A stretch of DNA of 64,000 nt from Bradyrhizobium sp. AUGA SZCCT0176 (GTDB taxonomy: Bacteria > Pseudomonadota > Alphaproteobacteria > Rhizobiales > Xanthobacteraceae): positions 496,001 to 560,000 of the forward strand of contig NZ_JAFCMB010000002.1 in NCBI RefSeq assembly GCF_018130145.1. Direction: 5' to 3'. Made by a program: the position numbers and the translations under genes. The notes under the pieces were generated by a model. It did no database searches and was not told the origin of the DNA. It worked only from the letters and a program-made list of their open reading frames with translations. Shown here piece after piece: positions 24,997-33,395 of this stretch (position 1 is its first letter; every line of letters begins with the position of its first letter).

Positions 24997-25701
24997 ATGC
25001 CGACCCCGCCAACCTACAAGACCGCCCTGATCGTCGGCGCCGGCGAGGGATTGAGCGCATCGCTGGCGCGGCTCTTCGCGCGCGAAAAAATCCGCGTCGC
25101 GCTGGCCGCCCGCAAAATCGAAAAACTCGGCGCGCTGTGCACCGAAACCGGCGCCCGCGCCTATGCCTGCGACGCCACCAACGCCGACGACGTCGAACGG
25201 CTGTTCGGTCAGGTCGAGCGCGAGATCGCTACGCCTGATCTCGTTGTCTATAACGCCAGCGGGCGGGCGCGCGGCCCCTTCACCGACCTGGTGCCGGCCG
25301 ACGTCGCCAACGCGATCGCGGTCAGCGCCTTCGGCGGTTTCCTGGTGGCGCAGCAGGCGGCGTTGCGCATGCTGCCCAACAAGCACGGCGCGATCCTGTT
25401 CACCGGCGCCTCCGCCAGCGTCAAGGGCTATCCGCAGTCAGCCCCGTTCGCGATGGGCAAGTTCGCACTGCGCGGCCTTGCCCAGAGCATGGCGCGTGAA
25501 CTATCGCCGCAAGGCATTCACGTCGCGCATTTCGTCATCGACGGCGGCATCCGCAGCGCCGCCCGCACCGAGCCCGCCGATCGGCCGGATTCGATGCTCG
25601 ATCCTGACGCCATTGCCTCGAGCTACTGGAACGTGCTGCAGCAGCCGCGCAGCGCCTGGACCTGGGAGCTGGAATTGCGGCCGTGGGTCGAGAAGTTTTA
25701 G
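24997..25701 (+). CDS. SDR family oxidoreductase with Tyr-to-Phe at the active site
   Basis: 234 residues. The nucleotide-binding motif VGAGEGLSASLARLF is intact and AARKIEKL suggests NADP. VVYNASGR replaces the usual NNAG. In the catalytic region, FTGASASVKGYPQSAPFAMGKFALRG keeps the Ser and Lys, but the YxxxK tyrosine position holds Phe (FAMGK). That substitution recurs in a recognised SDR subgroup with the same SAPFAMGKFAL block, so it is not a sequencing accident. The true reaction is uncertain. CTGGAGAG lies just upstream of the ATG. Divergent from the large acyl-CoA dehydrogenase and followed by a crotonase. Confidence 0.85.
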   Translation: MPTPPTYKTALIVGAGEGLSASLARLFAREKIRVALAARKIEKLGALCTETGARAYACDATNADDVERLFGQVEREIATPDLVVYNASGRARGPFTDLVPADVANAIAVSAFGGFLVAQQAALRMLPNKHGAILFTGASASVKGYPQSAPFAMGKFALRGLAQSMARELSPQGIHVAHFVIDGGIRSAARTEPADRPDSMLDPDAIASSYWNVLQQPRSAWTWELELRPWVEKF

Positions 25702-25706
25702 CACAC

Positions 25707-25789
25707 CGTCATTCCGGAGCGATGCGAAGCATCGAATCCGGAATCTCGAGATTCCGGGTCTGGTGCTTACGCACCATCCCGGAATGACG
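25707..25789. repeat. Intergenic palindromic element, GTCATTCCGG family
   Basis: Arms CGTCATTCCGGAGCGATGC and GCACCATCCCGGAATGACG with an inner palindrome (CGGAATCTCGAGATTCCG). It lies between SDR and crotonase genes; sister copy at 5801-5917. Confidence 0.85.
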
Positions 25790-25814
25790 AACAAGAAGAA
25801 ATACTGGGGGAAAC

Positions 25815-26642
25815 ATGACCGAAATCACCGTCGACACCGGCACCAATGAATTGCTCTGCGTGATCCGCGACCGCGTCGCCATCATCACGCTGAACCGACC
25901 CGAGGCGCGCAACGCGATGTCGGATAATCTGACGCCGGCGCTGCGCAACATGATCAAGACCTGCGGCGAGAATCCGGAAGTCGGCGCGCTGCTGCTCACC
26001 GGCGCCGGCACGGCATTTTGCGCCGGCGGCAACGTCAAGGGCATGGGCGCCAATCGCGACAAGAAGAAGCTCGAAATGTCGCATGACGAAAGAGTCGCCG
26101 ATCTGCAGGAACGGCAACGCCTGCTGACCGGCGCCTTGGTCTCGGTGCGCAAGCCGACCATTGCGGCCTTGCCCGGCCCCGCAGTCGGCGCCGGGCTTGC
26201 CCTCGCGATGGCCTGCGACATCCGTATCGCCGCACAATCGGCCTTCCTTTCCACCGGGTATCTCAAGGTGGGCCTGAGCGGCGACTATGGCATCGCCTGG
26301 CTGTTGACCCGGCTGGTTGGCACCGCGCGGGCGCGCGAATTGATGTTCACCTGCGAACGGGTCGACGCCGCCAGGTGCGAGACGATCGGCCTCGTCAACC
26401 GCGTGGTCCCGGACGACAAGCTTCAGGCCGAAGCCTTTGCGCTCGCCAAATCGATCGCAGAAGGTCCGACGATCGCGATCCGCTATATGAAGGACAATCT
26501 CGACGAAGCCCTGATGTTCGATTTCGCCACCGCGCGCGACCATGAAGCCGAACGCATGATCCGCACCCAGGTGACAGCGGATCACAAGGAGGCGGTGCAA
26601 GCCTTCATCGAAAAGCGCAAGCCGGTGTTCAGGGGCGGCTGA
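25815..26642 (+). CDS. Enoyl-CoA hydratase family protein
   Basis: 275 residues. Oxyanion-hole segments are GAGTAFCAGGNVKGM and LPGPAVGAGLALAMACDIRIA. The first glutamate position reads TGYLKVGLSGDYGIAWLL (no Glu, but Asp in GDYG) and the second Glu is kept in ARARELMFTC, the same substitution pattern as the crotonase at 10483. A central insert AMGANRDKKKLEMSHDER forms the flexible lid. A GGGGGAAAC ribosome site precedes the ATG. Likely acts with the SDR and acyl-CoA dehydrogenase next to it. Confidence 0.9.
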   Translation: MTEITVDTGTNELLCVIRDRVAIITLNRPEARNAMSDNLTPALRNMIKTCGENPEVGALLLTGAGTAFCAGGNVKGMGANRDKKKLEMSHDERVADLQERQRLLTGALVSVRKPTIAALPGPAVGAGLALAMACDIRIAAQSAFLSTGYLKVGLSGDYGIAWLLTRLVGTARARELMFTCERVDAARCETIGLVNRVVPDDKLQAEAFALAKSIAEGPTIAIRYMKDNLDEALMFDFATARDHEAERMIRTQVTADHKEAVQAFIEKRKPVFRGG

Positions 26643-26646
26643 GAAC

Positions 26647-27051
26647 TTAGCTTATCGGGTTTTCGTCAAACAGCCGCGCCACCATCACCGAATCCAGGTA
26701 GGCGCGCACGCGCACGATTCTGTCGTTCTTGAAATAGCAGACCCAGCAATAATGGTTGTCAAAGCGAAATCCGTTCCTGGCGGTCGCTTCCGAATGTAGT
26801 TCCACAATCGCGACATCGTCATTCACGATCAGATTGTCGACGTGCAATTGCGCGCCGTGGGGCAACACCTTGCCGAGCTTCGCAAAGGTCCCGGCAATGA
26901 AATCGGCCTTTGATGCGTAGTGGCCGGCGAGCGGATGCGTGCCCATCACGATCCAGTCGACATCGTCAGCGACATGGCCAAAGAATACTGCGCCATCGCC
27001 ATGCTCGAGGCCGGCAAAGATCTTCCGCACGAATTCAGCATCGACTGACAT
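26647..27051 (-). CDS. NTF2-like/SnoaL-fold protein
   Basis: 134 residues from the ATG at 27051, which has GGAGGGC at a good spacing; the longer frame upstream is non-coding remnant sequence. Typical SnoaL pattern: VRKIFAGLEHGDGAVFFGHVADDVDWIVMGTHPLAG, then NDDVAIVELHSEATARNGFRFDNHYCWVCYFKNDRIVRVRAYLDS. Family members bind small hydrophobic ligands or act as isomerases or cyclases. It converges with the crotonase (4-bp gap), so a functional link to that operon is not implied. Confidence 0.85.
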   Translation of the reverse strand: MSVDAEFVRKIFAGLEHGDGAVFFGHVADDVDWIVMGTHPLAGHYASKADFIAGTFAKLGKVLPHGAQLHVDNLIVNDDVAIVELHSEATARNGFRFDNHYCWVCYFKNDRIVRVRAYLDSVMVARLFDENPIS

Positions 27052-27119
27052 GCGCCGCCCTCCGCTCGGTGGGGCAAGGCTAAACGGGGCCGGCGCGATT
27101 TTCAATCGATAGCCGCGAG

Positions 27120-27300
27120 CCCTCGCCAACGTTTTGTCATCTTTGCATTCGCGCGTGGCGCGGCGGACGCACTGGCCGCCCCCGCGAAATCGACGAAGGC
27201 GCGCAGAGCTGGCGGCGGCTCGGATAATACAGGAAGAAGCCGGGATAGGCGGGACACCAGAAGGAGCTCGCGGCCTGGCGCGAGGTTTCGACTTCGACCT
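27120..27300 (-). pseudogene. Decayed C-terminal fragment of a LysR-type regulator
   Basis: On the minus strand one frame reads WCPAYPGFFLYYPSRRQL, and after a -1 type shift the next frame continues LRAFVDFAGAASASAAP. Together these form the signature end of the effector domain of many LysR regulators (PGFFLYYPSRRQ...LRAFVDF). No helix-turn-helix or remaining effector domain is found upstream, where the GNAT terminator begins. I interpret it as the frameshifted stump of a lost gene. The rest of the 27052-27389 gap contains only the terminator. Confidence 0.7.
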
Positions 27301-27345
27301 ACTGGACTGAAGAGGCTGCGTAAATGTTGCTGAACCCGCAGGCAT

Positions 27346-27383
27346 AAAAATAGCCCGGTTCTGGTCAGCCAGAACCGGGCTTA
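27346..27383 (-). terminator. Rho-independent terminator after the GNAT gene
   Basis: Read on the minus strand: stem AAGCCCGGTTCTGG, loop CTGA, complementary arm CCAGAACCGGGCT, then TATTTTTATG. It lies 7 bp beyond the GNAT stop codon. Confidence 0.9.
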
Positions 27384-27389
27384 GTTTCG

Positions 27390-28007
27390 TCAAACCGCAA
27401 CCGAGGACATAGTGGCCTGGCGGGAGAGGGCGGCGAGCCGCCAGCTTGCACAGGGGATGTCTTGCGGTTCGACGTCGATATGCTTTTCGAAGCGCACCAG
27501 CTTCCAGTCGCCGGGGGTCGGCATGAAGGCGTAGCCGGATTTGCGGGCGAGGCCGATCATGGCCTCATTGGAACGCAGCGTATCGCCGAACAAACGGTCA
27601 GCGCCGAATGAGGCGGCGCGGCATTCGAGATTTTTCAACAGCGCCTTGCCGATGCCGTGGCCCTGCCAGCGGTCGTCGATCGACATGCCGAATTCGATGC
27701 TGCCGTCCTCGAACGCGTAACGGGCTTCGCCAACGATGATCTCATGGCCATCGACCAGCATGCTCGCGACCACGCTGAAGCGGTCGGCTTCGCCGATATG
27801 GATGAAATCCTCGAGCACCGACGGCGGCAGTTCACGCGTGGCGCCGAGGAAGCGGTTGTAGCGGGAGCGGATGGTCAGCGCGCGGAAATAGCTTTGCAAT
27901 GCCTCGGCATCGCGCGGCTCGACGAAACGCACGGTCAGGGCCTCGCCGCTGCGCGCGCGCAGCAGGTCCGAATATTGCTTGAGATCGTCGAAACGCATTG
28001 TCGTCAT
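27390..28007 (-). CDS. GNAT family N-acetyltransferase
   Basis: 205 residues. LTVRFVEPRDAEALQSYFRALTIRSRYNRFLG is the typical first part. The acetyl-CoA-binding motif A region reads FGMSIDDRWQGHGIGKALLKNLECRAASFGADRLFGDTLRSNEAMIGLARKSGYAF, with the QGHGIG pyrophosphate loop. This subtype matches the acetyltransferase domains fused to acyl-CoA synthetases in protein-lysine acetylases, but here it is free-standing. Its position behind a DUF1127 gene, divergent from a LysR gene, is an arrangement seen in Bradyrhizobium (recalled). Confidence 0.88.
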   Translation of the reverse strand: MTTMRFDDLKQYSDLLRARSGEALTVRFVEPRDAEALQSYFRALTIRSRYNRFLGATRELPPSVLEDFIHIGEADRFSVVASMLVDGHEIIVGEARYAFEDGSIEFGMSIDDRWQGHGIGKALLKNLECRAASFGADRLFGDTLRSNEAMIGLARKSGYAFMPTPGDWKLVRFEKHIDVEPQDIPCASWRLAALSRQATMSSVAV

Positions 28008-28028
28008 CGCACGCTCCCATTGCTCCCG

Positions 28029-28067
28029 AAAAAATGGCCGGCGTCCCCCTGATGAGGCGACGCCGGC
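28029..28067 (-). terminator. Rho-independent terminator after the DUF1127 gene
   Basis: Minus-strand stem GCCGGCGTC, loop GCCTCATCAGGGG, arm GACGCCGGC, then CATTTTTTCG. It separates the DUF1127 transcript from the GNAT gene. Confidence 0.85.
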
Positions 28068-28078
28068 ATGGCTGCGTT

Positions 28079-28282
28079 TTATGCCCGCCAGAATGGTTTT
28101 GAGGCTTCGTAGATGGCATCGCCGTGGGAAACGCCGATGTCGTGGAGTTCCCGGTCGGACCAGTTGGCCAGTTCCCGGCGAGCCGCGGAGCGCTGCCGCC
28201 AGACATGGAACAGTTCGGCAACCTGGCTGAAAAGGCTCTGTCCATGATGATTTATCATCGATTCATGCGTGAAAGTAGACAT
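28079..28282 (-). CDS. DUF1127 small protein
   Basis: 67 residues. The C-terminal 45 residues carry the DUF1127 signature: W RQRSAARRELANWSDRELHDIGVSHGDAIYEAS, with the arginine-rich helix and the LxDIGV turn. AGGAG is 7 bases upstream of the ATG. Alphaproteobacterial DUF1127 proteins influence RNA turnover and phosphate/carbon metabolism in the few studied cases; the role here is unknown. It has its own terminator and is divergent from the LysR gene. Confidence 0.9.
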   Translation of the reverse strand: MSTFTHESMINHHGQSLFSQVAELFHVWRQRSAARRELANWSDRELHDIGVSHGDAIYEASKPFWRA

Positions 28283-28399
28283 TTGAAGCTCCTATCTCTA
28301 ATCTGTTGACGCTAATATCTGCGCTCCCAAGGCCTTTCACAAACGACACTTTGTACCGCTTCGGATGATAAAAACTCATATATTGAGGGAATGCCGGAG

Positions 28400-29299
28400 A
28401 TGACCGCCAGGCTGCCGTCGCTGAATGGGTTGCGCGCCTTCGAGGCGGCCGCCCGGCATCTGAGTTTCACGCAGGCGGCGGCCGAGCTGAACGTCACGCA
28501 GACCGCGATCAGCCATCAGATCAAGCGGCTGGAAGAAGAGCTCGGCGTCCGCCTGTTCGTGCGCCAGAACCGGGCGCTGACGCTGACGCCGCAGGCGGTG
28601 GATTACCTGCCCGGCATCCGCGCTGCCTTCAACGACCTGCGGCTCGCCACCGATCGGCTGCTGCGCAAGGACGACGACCATGTGCTGACGGTTTCGACGC
28701 TGGCCTCGCTCGCCGCCAAATGGCTGCTGCCGCGCCTTTCCGCGTTCCAGGAAGCGCATCCCGGGATCGATGTGCGTATCACCACCTCGACCAATCTGGT
28801 CGACTTCCAGCGCGACAATGTCGATGCCGCGATCCGCTACGGCCGCGGCCAATGGGCGGGATTGCGCGCCGACTGGCTGATGGCGGACGAGCTTTTCCCG
28901 GTATGCAGCCCGGACCTCTTGAAGGGCAGCAAGCCGCTGAAATGCCCGGAAGACCTCCGCGACCACGTGCTGCTGCACACCAGCAATTTCAACAGCGACG
29001 ACTGGCGGCTGTGGCTGACAGCGGCCGGCCTGCCGGCGGACTTTTCCAAGCAGCCGGGCGTGACCTTCGACCTCATCTTCATGACGGTGCAGGCCGCCAT
29101 CGACGGCCTCGGCGTCGCGATGGGCCGCACCGCCTATGTCGAGGAGGACATCGCCAAGGGCCGCCTCGTCGTGCCCTTCAAGATCACGCTGCCGACCGAT
29201 GCCGGGTTCTATCTGGTCTCGCCCGCGGGACGAACGGACCCGCCGAAACTGTCGGCGTTCCGGCAATGGCTGATTGCCTCGGTACAGAACAAGCCCTGA
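28400..29299 (+). CDS. tcuR: LysR-type regulator, GcvA/TcuR-like
   Basis: 299 residues from the ATG at 28400 (GAGGGA 9 bases upstream); the ATG at 28391 directly abuts that site. The helix-turn-helix is at residues ~5-62 (LNGLRAFEAAARHLSFTQAAAELNVTQTAISHQIKRLEEELGVRLF). The GcvA-type effector domain follows, including VDAAIRYGRGQWAGLRADWLMADELFPVCSP. It sits directly upstream of the MFS carrier and TcuA on the same strand, in the position of TcuR in known tricarballylate loci. The symbol is therefore assigned by context and is tentative. A terminator follows, so it is transcribed apart from the carrier. Confidence 0.85.
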   Translation: MTARLPSLNGLRAFEAAARHLSFTQAAAELNVTQTAISHQIKRLEEELGVRLFVRQNRALTLTPQAVDYLPGIRAAFNDLRLATDRLLRKDDDHVLTVSTLASLAAKWLLPRLSAFQEAHPGIDVRITTSTNLVDFQRDNVDAAIRYGRGQWAGLRADWLMADELFPVCSPDLLKGSKPLKCPEDLRDHVLLHTSNFNSDDWRLWLTAAGLPADFSKQPGVTFDLIFMTVQAAIDGLGVAMGRTAYVEEDIAKGRLVVPFKITLPTDAGFYLVSPAGRTDPPKLSAFRQWLIASVQNKP

Positions 29300-29370
29300 A
29301 AGGCCGACATTCCGCGTTCTCAGGGCACCTCCGCCGTTTTGCGGGTTGTCGCCACGCCTCACTGTGCCAA

Positions 29371-29380
29371 ATTGTCGCAT
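29371..29380. promoter_or_regulatory. Candidate regulator site shared by tcuC and tcuA leaders
   Basis: ATTGTCGCAT occurs here, 70 bp before the carrier start, and again at 30848-30857, 51 bp before tcuA. A looser inverted match (AAACGACACT) is present near 28353 in front of the LysR gene. It may be part of the LysR regulator's binding site. Confidence 0.35.
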
Positions 29381-29394
29381 CAAGCAGGCTAACT

Positions 29395-29416
29395 GTCTCG
29401 GTGAACGAGACTTTTT
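29395..29416 (+). terminator. Short Rho-independent terminator after the LysR gene
   Basis: GTCTCG, loop GTGAA, CGAGAC, then TTTTT. It lies 96 bp past the regulator stop and 34 bp before the MFS start, so it could also act in the leader of the carrier transcript. Confidence 0.6.
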
Positions 29417-29449
29417 GCGCCGGCGGCAACACAGCAGGGAGACGGCGTC

Positions 29450-30760
29450 ATGGCGCAGGCAAGTGATGCGGAAATACCGCAAATCAAATCGCGTATCGGC
29501 GCCATCCTGCGCGCGACCAGCGGCAATTTCCTCGAGCAATTCGATTTCTTCCTGTTCGGATTTTACGCCAGCGCAATCGCGAAGGCGTTCTTTCCTGCTC
29601 AGAACGAAACGGCGGCGCTGCTGAATGCGTTCGGGGTGTTCTGGCTCGGCGCGCTGATGCGCCCGGTCGGCGCCATCGTGCTCGGCTCCTATATCGACCG
29701 CATCGGCCGGCGCCGGGGGTTGATCGTGACGCTCGGGATCATGGCGATCGGGACGGTCGTGATCGCCTTCTGTCCGGGGTTTGAGACGATCGGCATCGCC
29801 GCTCCCGTCATCGTGCTGCTTGGCCGGCTGCTGCAGGGATTTTCCGCCGGCGTCGAACTCGGCGGTGTCTCGGTCTACCTGGCGGAGATTGCCACCCCCG
29901 GCAACAGGGGCTTCTACACCTCGTTTCAATCTTCCAGCCAGCAGGTCGCCATTTTTGTTGCCGCGATCCTCGGCTATGTGCTGAGCGAGGTGATGCCGGC
30001 AGAAACGGTTGCGGCGTGGGGCTGGCGCATTCCATTCTTCATCGGCTGCCTCATCATTCCCTTCATTTTCGTGCTGCGGCGGACGCTCGAAGAGACGCCC
30101 GCCTTCCTCGCCATGAAGACGCATCCGACCGCATCGGAAGTGTTCGCGTCCGCGGTGGCAAACTGGCGCATCGTCATTCTCGGCATGATGATGGCGGTGC
30201 TGACCACCACGACCTTCTACTTCGTCACCGTCTACACGCCGACCTTCGGCAAGACCGTGCTGAAGCTGTCCACGCCGGACGCGCTCCTCGTGACCCTGCT
30301 GGTAGCCGTGGCCAATTTCATCTGGAATCCGGTCGGCGGCGCGCTGTCCGACCGGATCGGGCGCAAGCCGGTATTGCTGGCGATTGCATGCCTGTCGCTG
30401 GTGACCGCCTATCCGGCGCTGCACTGGCTGATCGCGGCGCCCACCTTCGGCAAGATGCTGGCCGTCGAAATGATGTTCTCGTTCTATTTCGGCGTTTACA
30501 GCGGCACCATGCTGGGCGCGCTGGTCGAGGTGGTGCCGGCGAACGTCCGGACCACCTGTTTCTCGCTGGCCTTTGCGCTCGCCGCAGGCCTGTTCGGGAC
30601 GTTTACGCCATTTGCGTCGACCTGGCTGATCGGTCACACCGGCGACAAGGCATCCCCCGCCTACTGGCTGATGTGCGCCGCGGCGCTGGGCATCATCGCA
30701 GCGCTCGCCATCTATCGCGACGGAGAAACGATCGCGGCCCGCGACGCCGTTCCCGCCTAG
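29450..30760 (+). CDS. tcuC: MFS tricarballylate/citrate-proton symporter
   Basis: 436 residues, about 12 hydrophobic segments, of the metabolite:H+ symporter branch of the major facilitator superfamily. Family motifs: [15 protein letters not shown] at the first helix, [13 protein letters not shown] in loop 2-3, [24 protein letters not shown] in helices 4-5, and [15 protein letters not shown] in loop 8-9. These match CitA/TcuC carriers. GGGAG lies 9 bases upstream of the ATG. Encoded between the LysR gene and TcuA, so it would import tricarballylate or a related tricarboxylate across the inner membrane. Confidence 0.88.
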   Translation: MAQASDAEIPQIKSRIGAILRATSGNFLEQFDFFLFGFYASAIAKAFFPAQNETAALLNAFGVFWLGALMRPVGAIVLGSYIDRIGRRRGLIVTLGIMAIGTVVIAFCPGFETIGIAAPVIVLLGRLLQGFSAGVELGGVSVYLAEIATPGNRGFYTSFQSSSQQVAIFVAAILGYVLSEVMPAETVAAWGWRIPFFIGCLIIPFIFVLRRTLEETPAFLAMKTHPTASEVFASAVANWRIVILGMMMAVLTTTTFYFVTVYTPTFGKTVLKLSTPDALLVTLLVAVANFIWNPVGGALSDRIGRKPVLLAIACLSLVTAYPALHWLIAAPTFGKMLAVEMMFSFYFGVYSGTMLGALVEVVPANVRTTCFSLAFALAAGLFGTFTPFASTWLIGHTGDKASPAYWLMCAAALGIIAALAIYRDGETIAARDAVPA

Positions 30761-30847
30761 AGCATTGCAGGGATGCGCCGGGCAATGCACTGCCCCGGCG
30801 GCGCGTCGGCTCCGACGGTTCATTCCACGATGCGCGCCGTATCCGAC

Positions 30848-30857
30848 ATTGTCGCAT
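30848..30857. promoter_or_regulatory. Second copy of the ATTGTCGCAT motif
   Basis: Repeats the 10-mer found at 29371-29380, within the 148-bp gap between the carrier and tcuA. The gap is long enough to hold an internal promoter for tcuA and the downstream genes. Confidence 0.35.
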
Positions 30858-30908
30858 GTCGCGCGTCCGCCAATTTGATTTCCATGCAAACAACGATAAC
30901 AAGAGCGC

Positions 30909-32309
30909 ATGGTGGATTTGAAACGCAGGTTCGATGTTCTGGTGATCGGCGGCGGCAACGCTGCGCTGTGCGCCGCGATCAGCGCCCGCAGGGCCGGCGC
31001 CTCGGTGCTGGTGCTGGAGGGCGCGCCGAAATTCTATCGCGGCGGCAATACCCGGCACACCCGCAACATGCGTTGCGCCCATGACGCGGCGACCGACATT
31101 CTCACCGGGCCCTACACCGAAGAGGAATTCTGGCAGGATCTGTTGCTGGTGACCGGCGGCGAGACCGACGAAGAACTGGCAAAATTCATGATCCGGGAGT
31201 CCAAGGACATCCTGAACTGGATCGTCGAACAGGGTGTGCGCTGGCAGCCGTCGCTCGGCGGCACGCTCAGCCTCGGCCGCACCAATTCGTTCTTCCTCGG
31301 CGGCGGCCGCGCCATGCTGAACGCGCTGTATCTGACCGCCGAACAGCTCGGCGTCCAGATCATCTATGACGCCGAGGTCGCCGACCTCCACATCGAGGAC
31401 GGCATGTTCCTGGCAGCTCACCTGAAGCAGCCGATCGATGGGGCCACCGAAATCCGCGCCTCGGCGCTGGTCGCCGCCGCCGGCGGGTTTGAGGCCAACA
31501 TCGAATGGCTCAAGGAATATTGGGGCGAGGCCGCCGACAACTTTCTCATTCGCGGCACGCCCTATAATCGCGGCTCGATCCTGAAAATGCTGCTGGCCAA
31601 GGGTGTGCAGGACATCGGCGATCCCACCCAATGCCATGCGGTCGCAATCGACGCCCGGGCGCCGAAATTCGACGGCGGCATCATCACGCGGCACGACTCG
31701 GTCGTGTTCGGCATCGTGGTCAACAAGCACGCGCAGCGCTTCTACGACGAGGGCGAAGACATCTGGCCGAAGCGCTACGCGATCTGGGGCCGGCTGGTGG
31801 CGGCCCAGCCCGACCAGATCGCCTACATCATTTTCGATTCGGCCGTGGTCACGAGCTTCATGCCGACGCTGTTCCCGCCGATCGCGGGCGGCACCATCGC
31901 CGAGCTCGCGGGAAAACTCGAACTCGACCCGGTGGCGCTGGAAAAGACCATCACCGATTTCAACGCCGCGGTGCAGCCCGGCACGTTCGACCACACCATC
32001 CTGGATGATTGCCGCACCGAAGGCATCATGCCGCAAAAAACGCATTGGGCGCGCAAGATCGAGGCCGCGCCGTACCTGGCCTATCCGGTGCGGCCCGGCA
32101 TTACGTTTACCTATCTCGGCACCCGCGTGAACAAGCAGTCGCGCATGGTGATGAAGGACGGAAAGCCTTCCGCCAACATGTTCGCCGCCGGCGAGATCAT
32201 GGCCGGCAACGTGCTCGGCAAGGGCTACGCCGCCGGCATCGGCATGACCATCGGCAGCGTGTTCGGACGGGTGGCGGGACGGGAAGCGGCGAAGAATGCC
32301 AAGAACTAA
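30909..32309 (+). CDS. tcuA: FAD-dependent tricarballylate dehydrogenase
   Basis: 466 residues, fumarate-reductase-flavoprotein superfamily. The FAD dinucleotide motif is VLVIGGGNAALCAAISARRAGASVLVLEGAP at residues 10-40, followed by RGGNTRHTRNMRC, which is typical of TcuA. The second FAD-contact region is AAPYLAYPVRPGITFTYLGTRVN and the C-terminal FAAGEIMAGNVLGKGYAAGIGMTIGSVFGRVAG. The enzyme oxidises tricarballylate to cis-aconitate, which enters the TCA cycle. Electrons pass to TcuB, encoded two genes downstream. Length agrees with characterised TcuA proteins. Confidence 0.92.
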   Translation: MVDLKRRFDVLVIGGGNAALCAAISARRAGASVLVLEGAPKFYRGGNTRHTRNMRCAHDAATDILTGPYTEEEFWQDLLLVTGGETDEELAKFMIRESKDILNWIVEQGVRWQPSLGGTLSLGRTNSFFLGGGRAMLNALYLTAEQLGVQIIYDAEVADLHIEDGMFLAAHLKQPIDGATEIRASALVAAAGGFEANIEWLKEYWGEAADNFLIRGTPYNRGSILKMLLAKGVQDIGDPTQCHAVAIDARAPKFDGGIITRHDSVVFGIVVNKHAQRFYDEGEDIWPKRYAIWGRLVAAQPDQIAYIIFDSAVVTSFMPTLFPPIAGGTIAELAGKLELDPVALEKTITDFNAAVQPGTFDHTILDDCRTEGIMPQKTHWARKIEAAPYLAYPVRPGITFTYLGTRVNKQSRMVMKDGKPSANMFAAGEIMAGNVLGKGYAAGIGMTIGSVFGRVAGREAAKNAKN

Positions 32310-32336
32310 CAGCCGCCAGGATTCATGGGAGGTTTG

Positions 32337-33365
32337 ATGTCGCGATTTGCTTTTCTTTCCATTGCAGCTGTCCTGATGACGGGCGCGGCCAATGCCGCCG
32401 AGCCGATCGCGTTGCGCGACATGGGCTCGTTCCATGTCGGCGGACGGCTGGTCGAAATCTCCGGCAAGCCGGTGAAGGAAGTGACGTTCACGCCGGGCGG
32501 CGTGCCCGCAAAGGTCGATCCGAACGGCACCTACCAGGTCGAGCAGATGTACGTGCAGTATTTTCTGCCCGCCGTTGAGAAGGGCGCCTATCCGCTGCTG
32601 ATGTGGCATGGCGGCGGCCTCACAGGGGTCACCTATGAGACCACGCCGGACGGACGCGAAGGCTGGCTGAACTATTTTCTGCGCAAGGGCTGGGCCGTCT
32701 ACAATTCCGACGCCGTCGAGCGCGGCCGCGCCGGCTGGGCGCAATATCCCGACATCTTCAAGAGCGAGCCGGTCTTCCTCACCACGGCCAATCCGTTCGA
32801 GCGCTTTCGCATCGGCGACGGCGCCGGTTCCTACGATGCCGATCCGACCAAACGCAAGCTGTTGCCGGGCAATCAGTTTCCGAACGACGGCTATGAGAAT
32901 TTCGTCAAGCAGAACGTGCCGCGCTGGACCACCACTGATGATGCGATCATTGCCGCCTATATCGCCGAGATCGACCGCGTCGGCCCCTCCATCATCCTGT
33001 TCCACAGCCAGGCCGGCAGCTTCGGCTTCAAGGTGGCGCAGGCGCGCCCCGACAAGGTCAAGGCGCTGATCGCGATCGAGCCCGCCGGTGTCGGCGATCC
33101 CGCCAAGGTCGAAAGCTTGAAGAACATCCCGACGCTGATGGTCTATGGCGACTATATCGAGCAGGACTCGCGCTGGCCGAAGATCCGCGCCACCGGCGTC
33201 GCCTTTGCCGAAAGCCTCAAGGCCGCCGGCGGCAGCGTCGATGTCGTCGACCTGCCGAAGGCCGGCATCAAGGGCAATTCCCACATGGTGATGATGGACA
33301 AGAACAACGCCGAGGTCGCGGCCCTGATCCAGAAATGGCTCGAGGGCAAGGGCCTGACCAAGTAA
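32337..33365 (+). CDS. Secreted alpha/beta-hydrolase esterase embedded in the tcu locus
   Basis: 342 residues from the ATG at 32337 (GGGAGG 4 bases upstream). A Sec signal peptide (MSRFAFLSIAAVLMTGAANA, cleavage ANA|AEP) exports it to the periplasm. The oxyanion loop is LLMWHGGGLTG, the nucleophile serine is in ILFHSQAGSFGFKVA, and the catalytic His is in IKGNSHMVMMD near the C-terminus. The HSQxG nucleophile elbow resembles the esterase-713 group of secreted esterases. The gene lies 27 bp after tcuA and 30 bp before tcuB, so it is part of the operon. Standard tcu operons have no esterase. A role in freeing tricarballylate (or citrate) from esters before uptake is an inference from position. 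Confidence 0.85.
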   Translation: MSRFAFLSIAAVLMTGAANAAEPIALRDMGSFHVGGRLVEISGKPVKEVTFTPGGVPAKVDPNGTYQVEQMYVQYFLPAVEKGAYPLLMWHGGGLTGVTYETTPDGREGWLNYFLRKGWAVYNSDAVERGRAGWAQYPDIFKSEPVFLTTANPFERFRIGDGAGSYDADPTKRKLLPGNQFPNDGYENFVKQNVPRWTTTDDAIIAAYIAEIDRVGPSIILFHSQAGSFGFKVAQARPDKVKALIAIEPAGVGDPAKVESLKNIPTLMVYGDYIEQDSRWPKIRATGVAFAESLKAAGGSVDVVDLPKAGIKGNSHMVMMDKNNAEVAALIQKWLEGKGLTK

Positions 33366-33395
33366 CAGACACGTTTGGGAAGAGAGCGCCGCGCG

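Noticed and set aside
28376..30958. An 860-codon minus-strand frame opposite the LysR and MFS genes
   Set aside because: Antisense shadow of two clear genes; low-complexity composition and no ribosome site.
30909..32309. Fumarate reductase/succinate dehydrogenase flavoprotein
   Set aside because: The RGGNTRHTRNM motif, soluble form and neighbouring TcuB and carrier genes fit tricarballylate dehydrogenase better.
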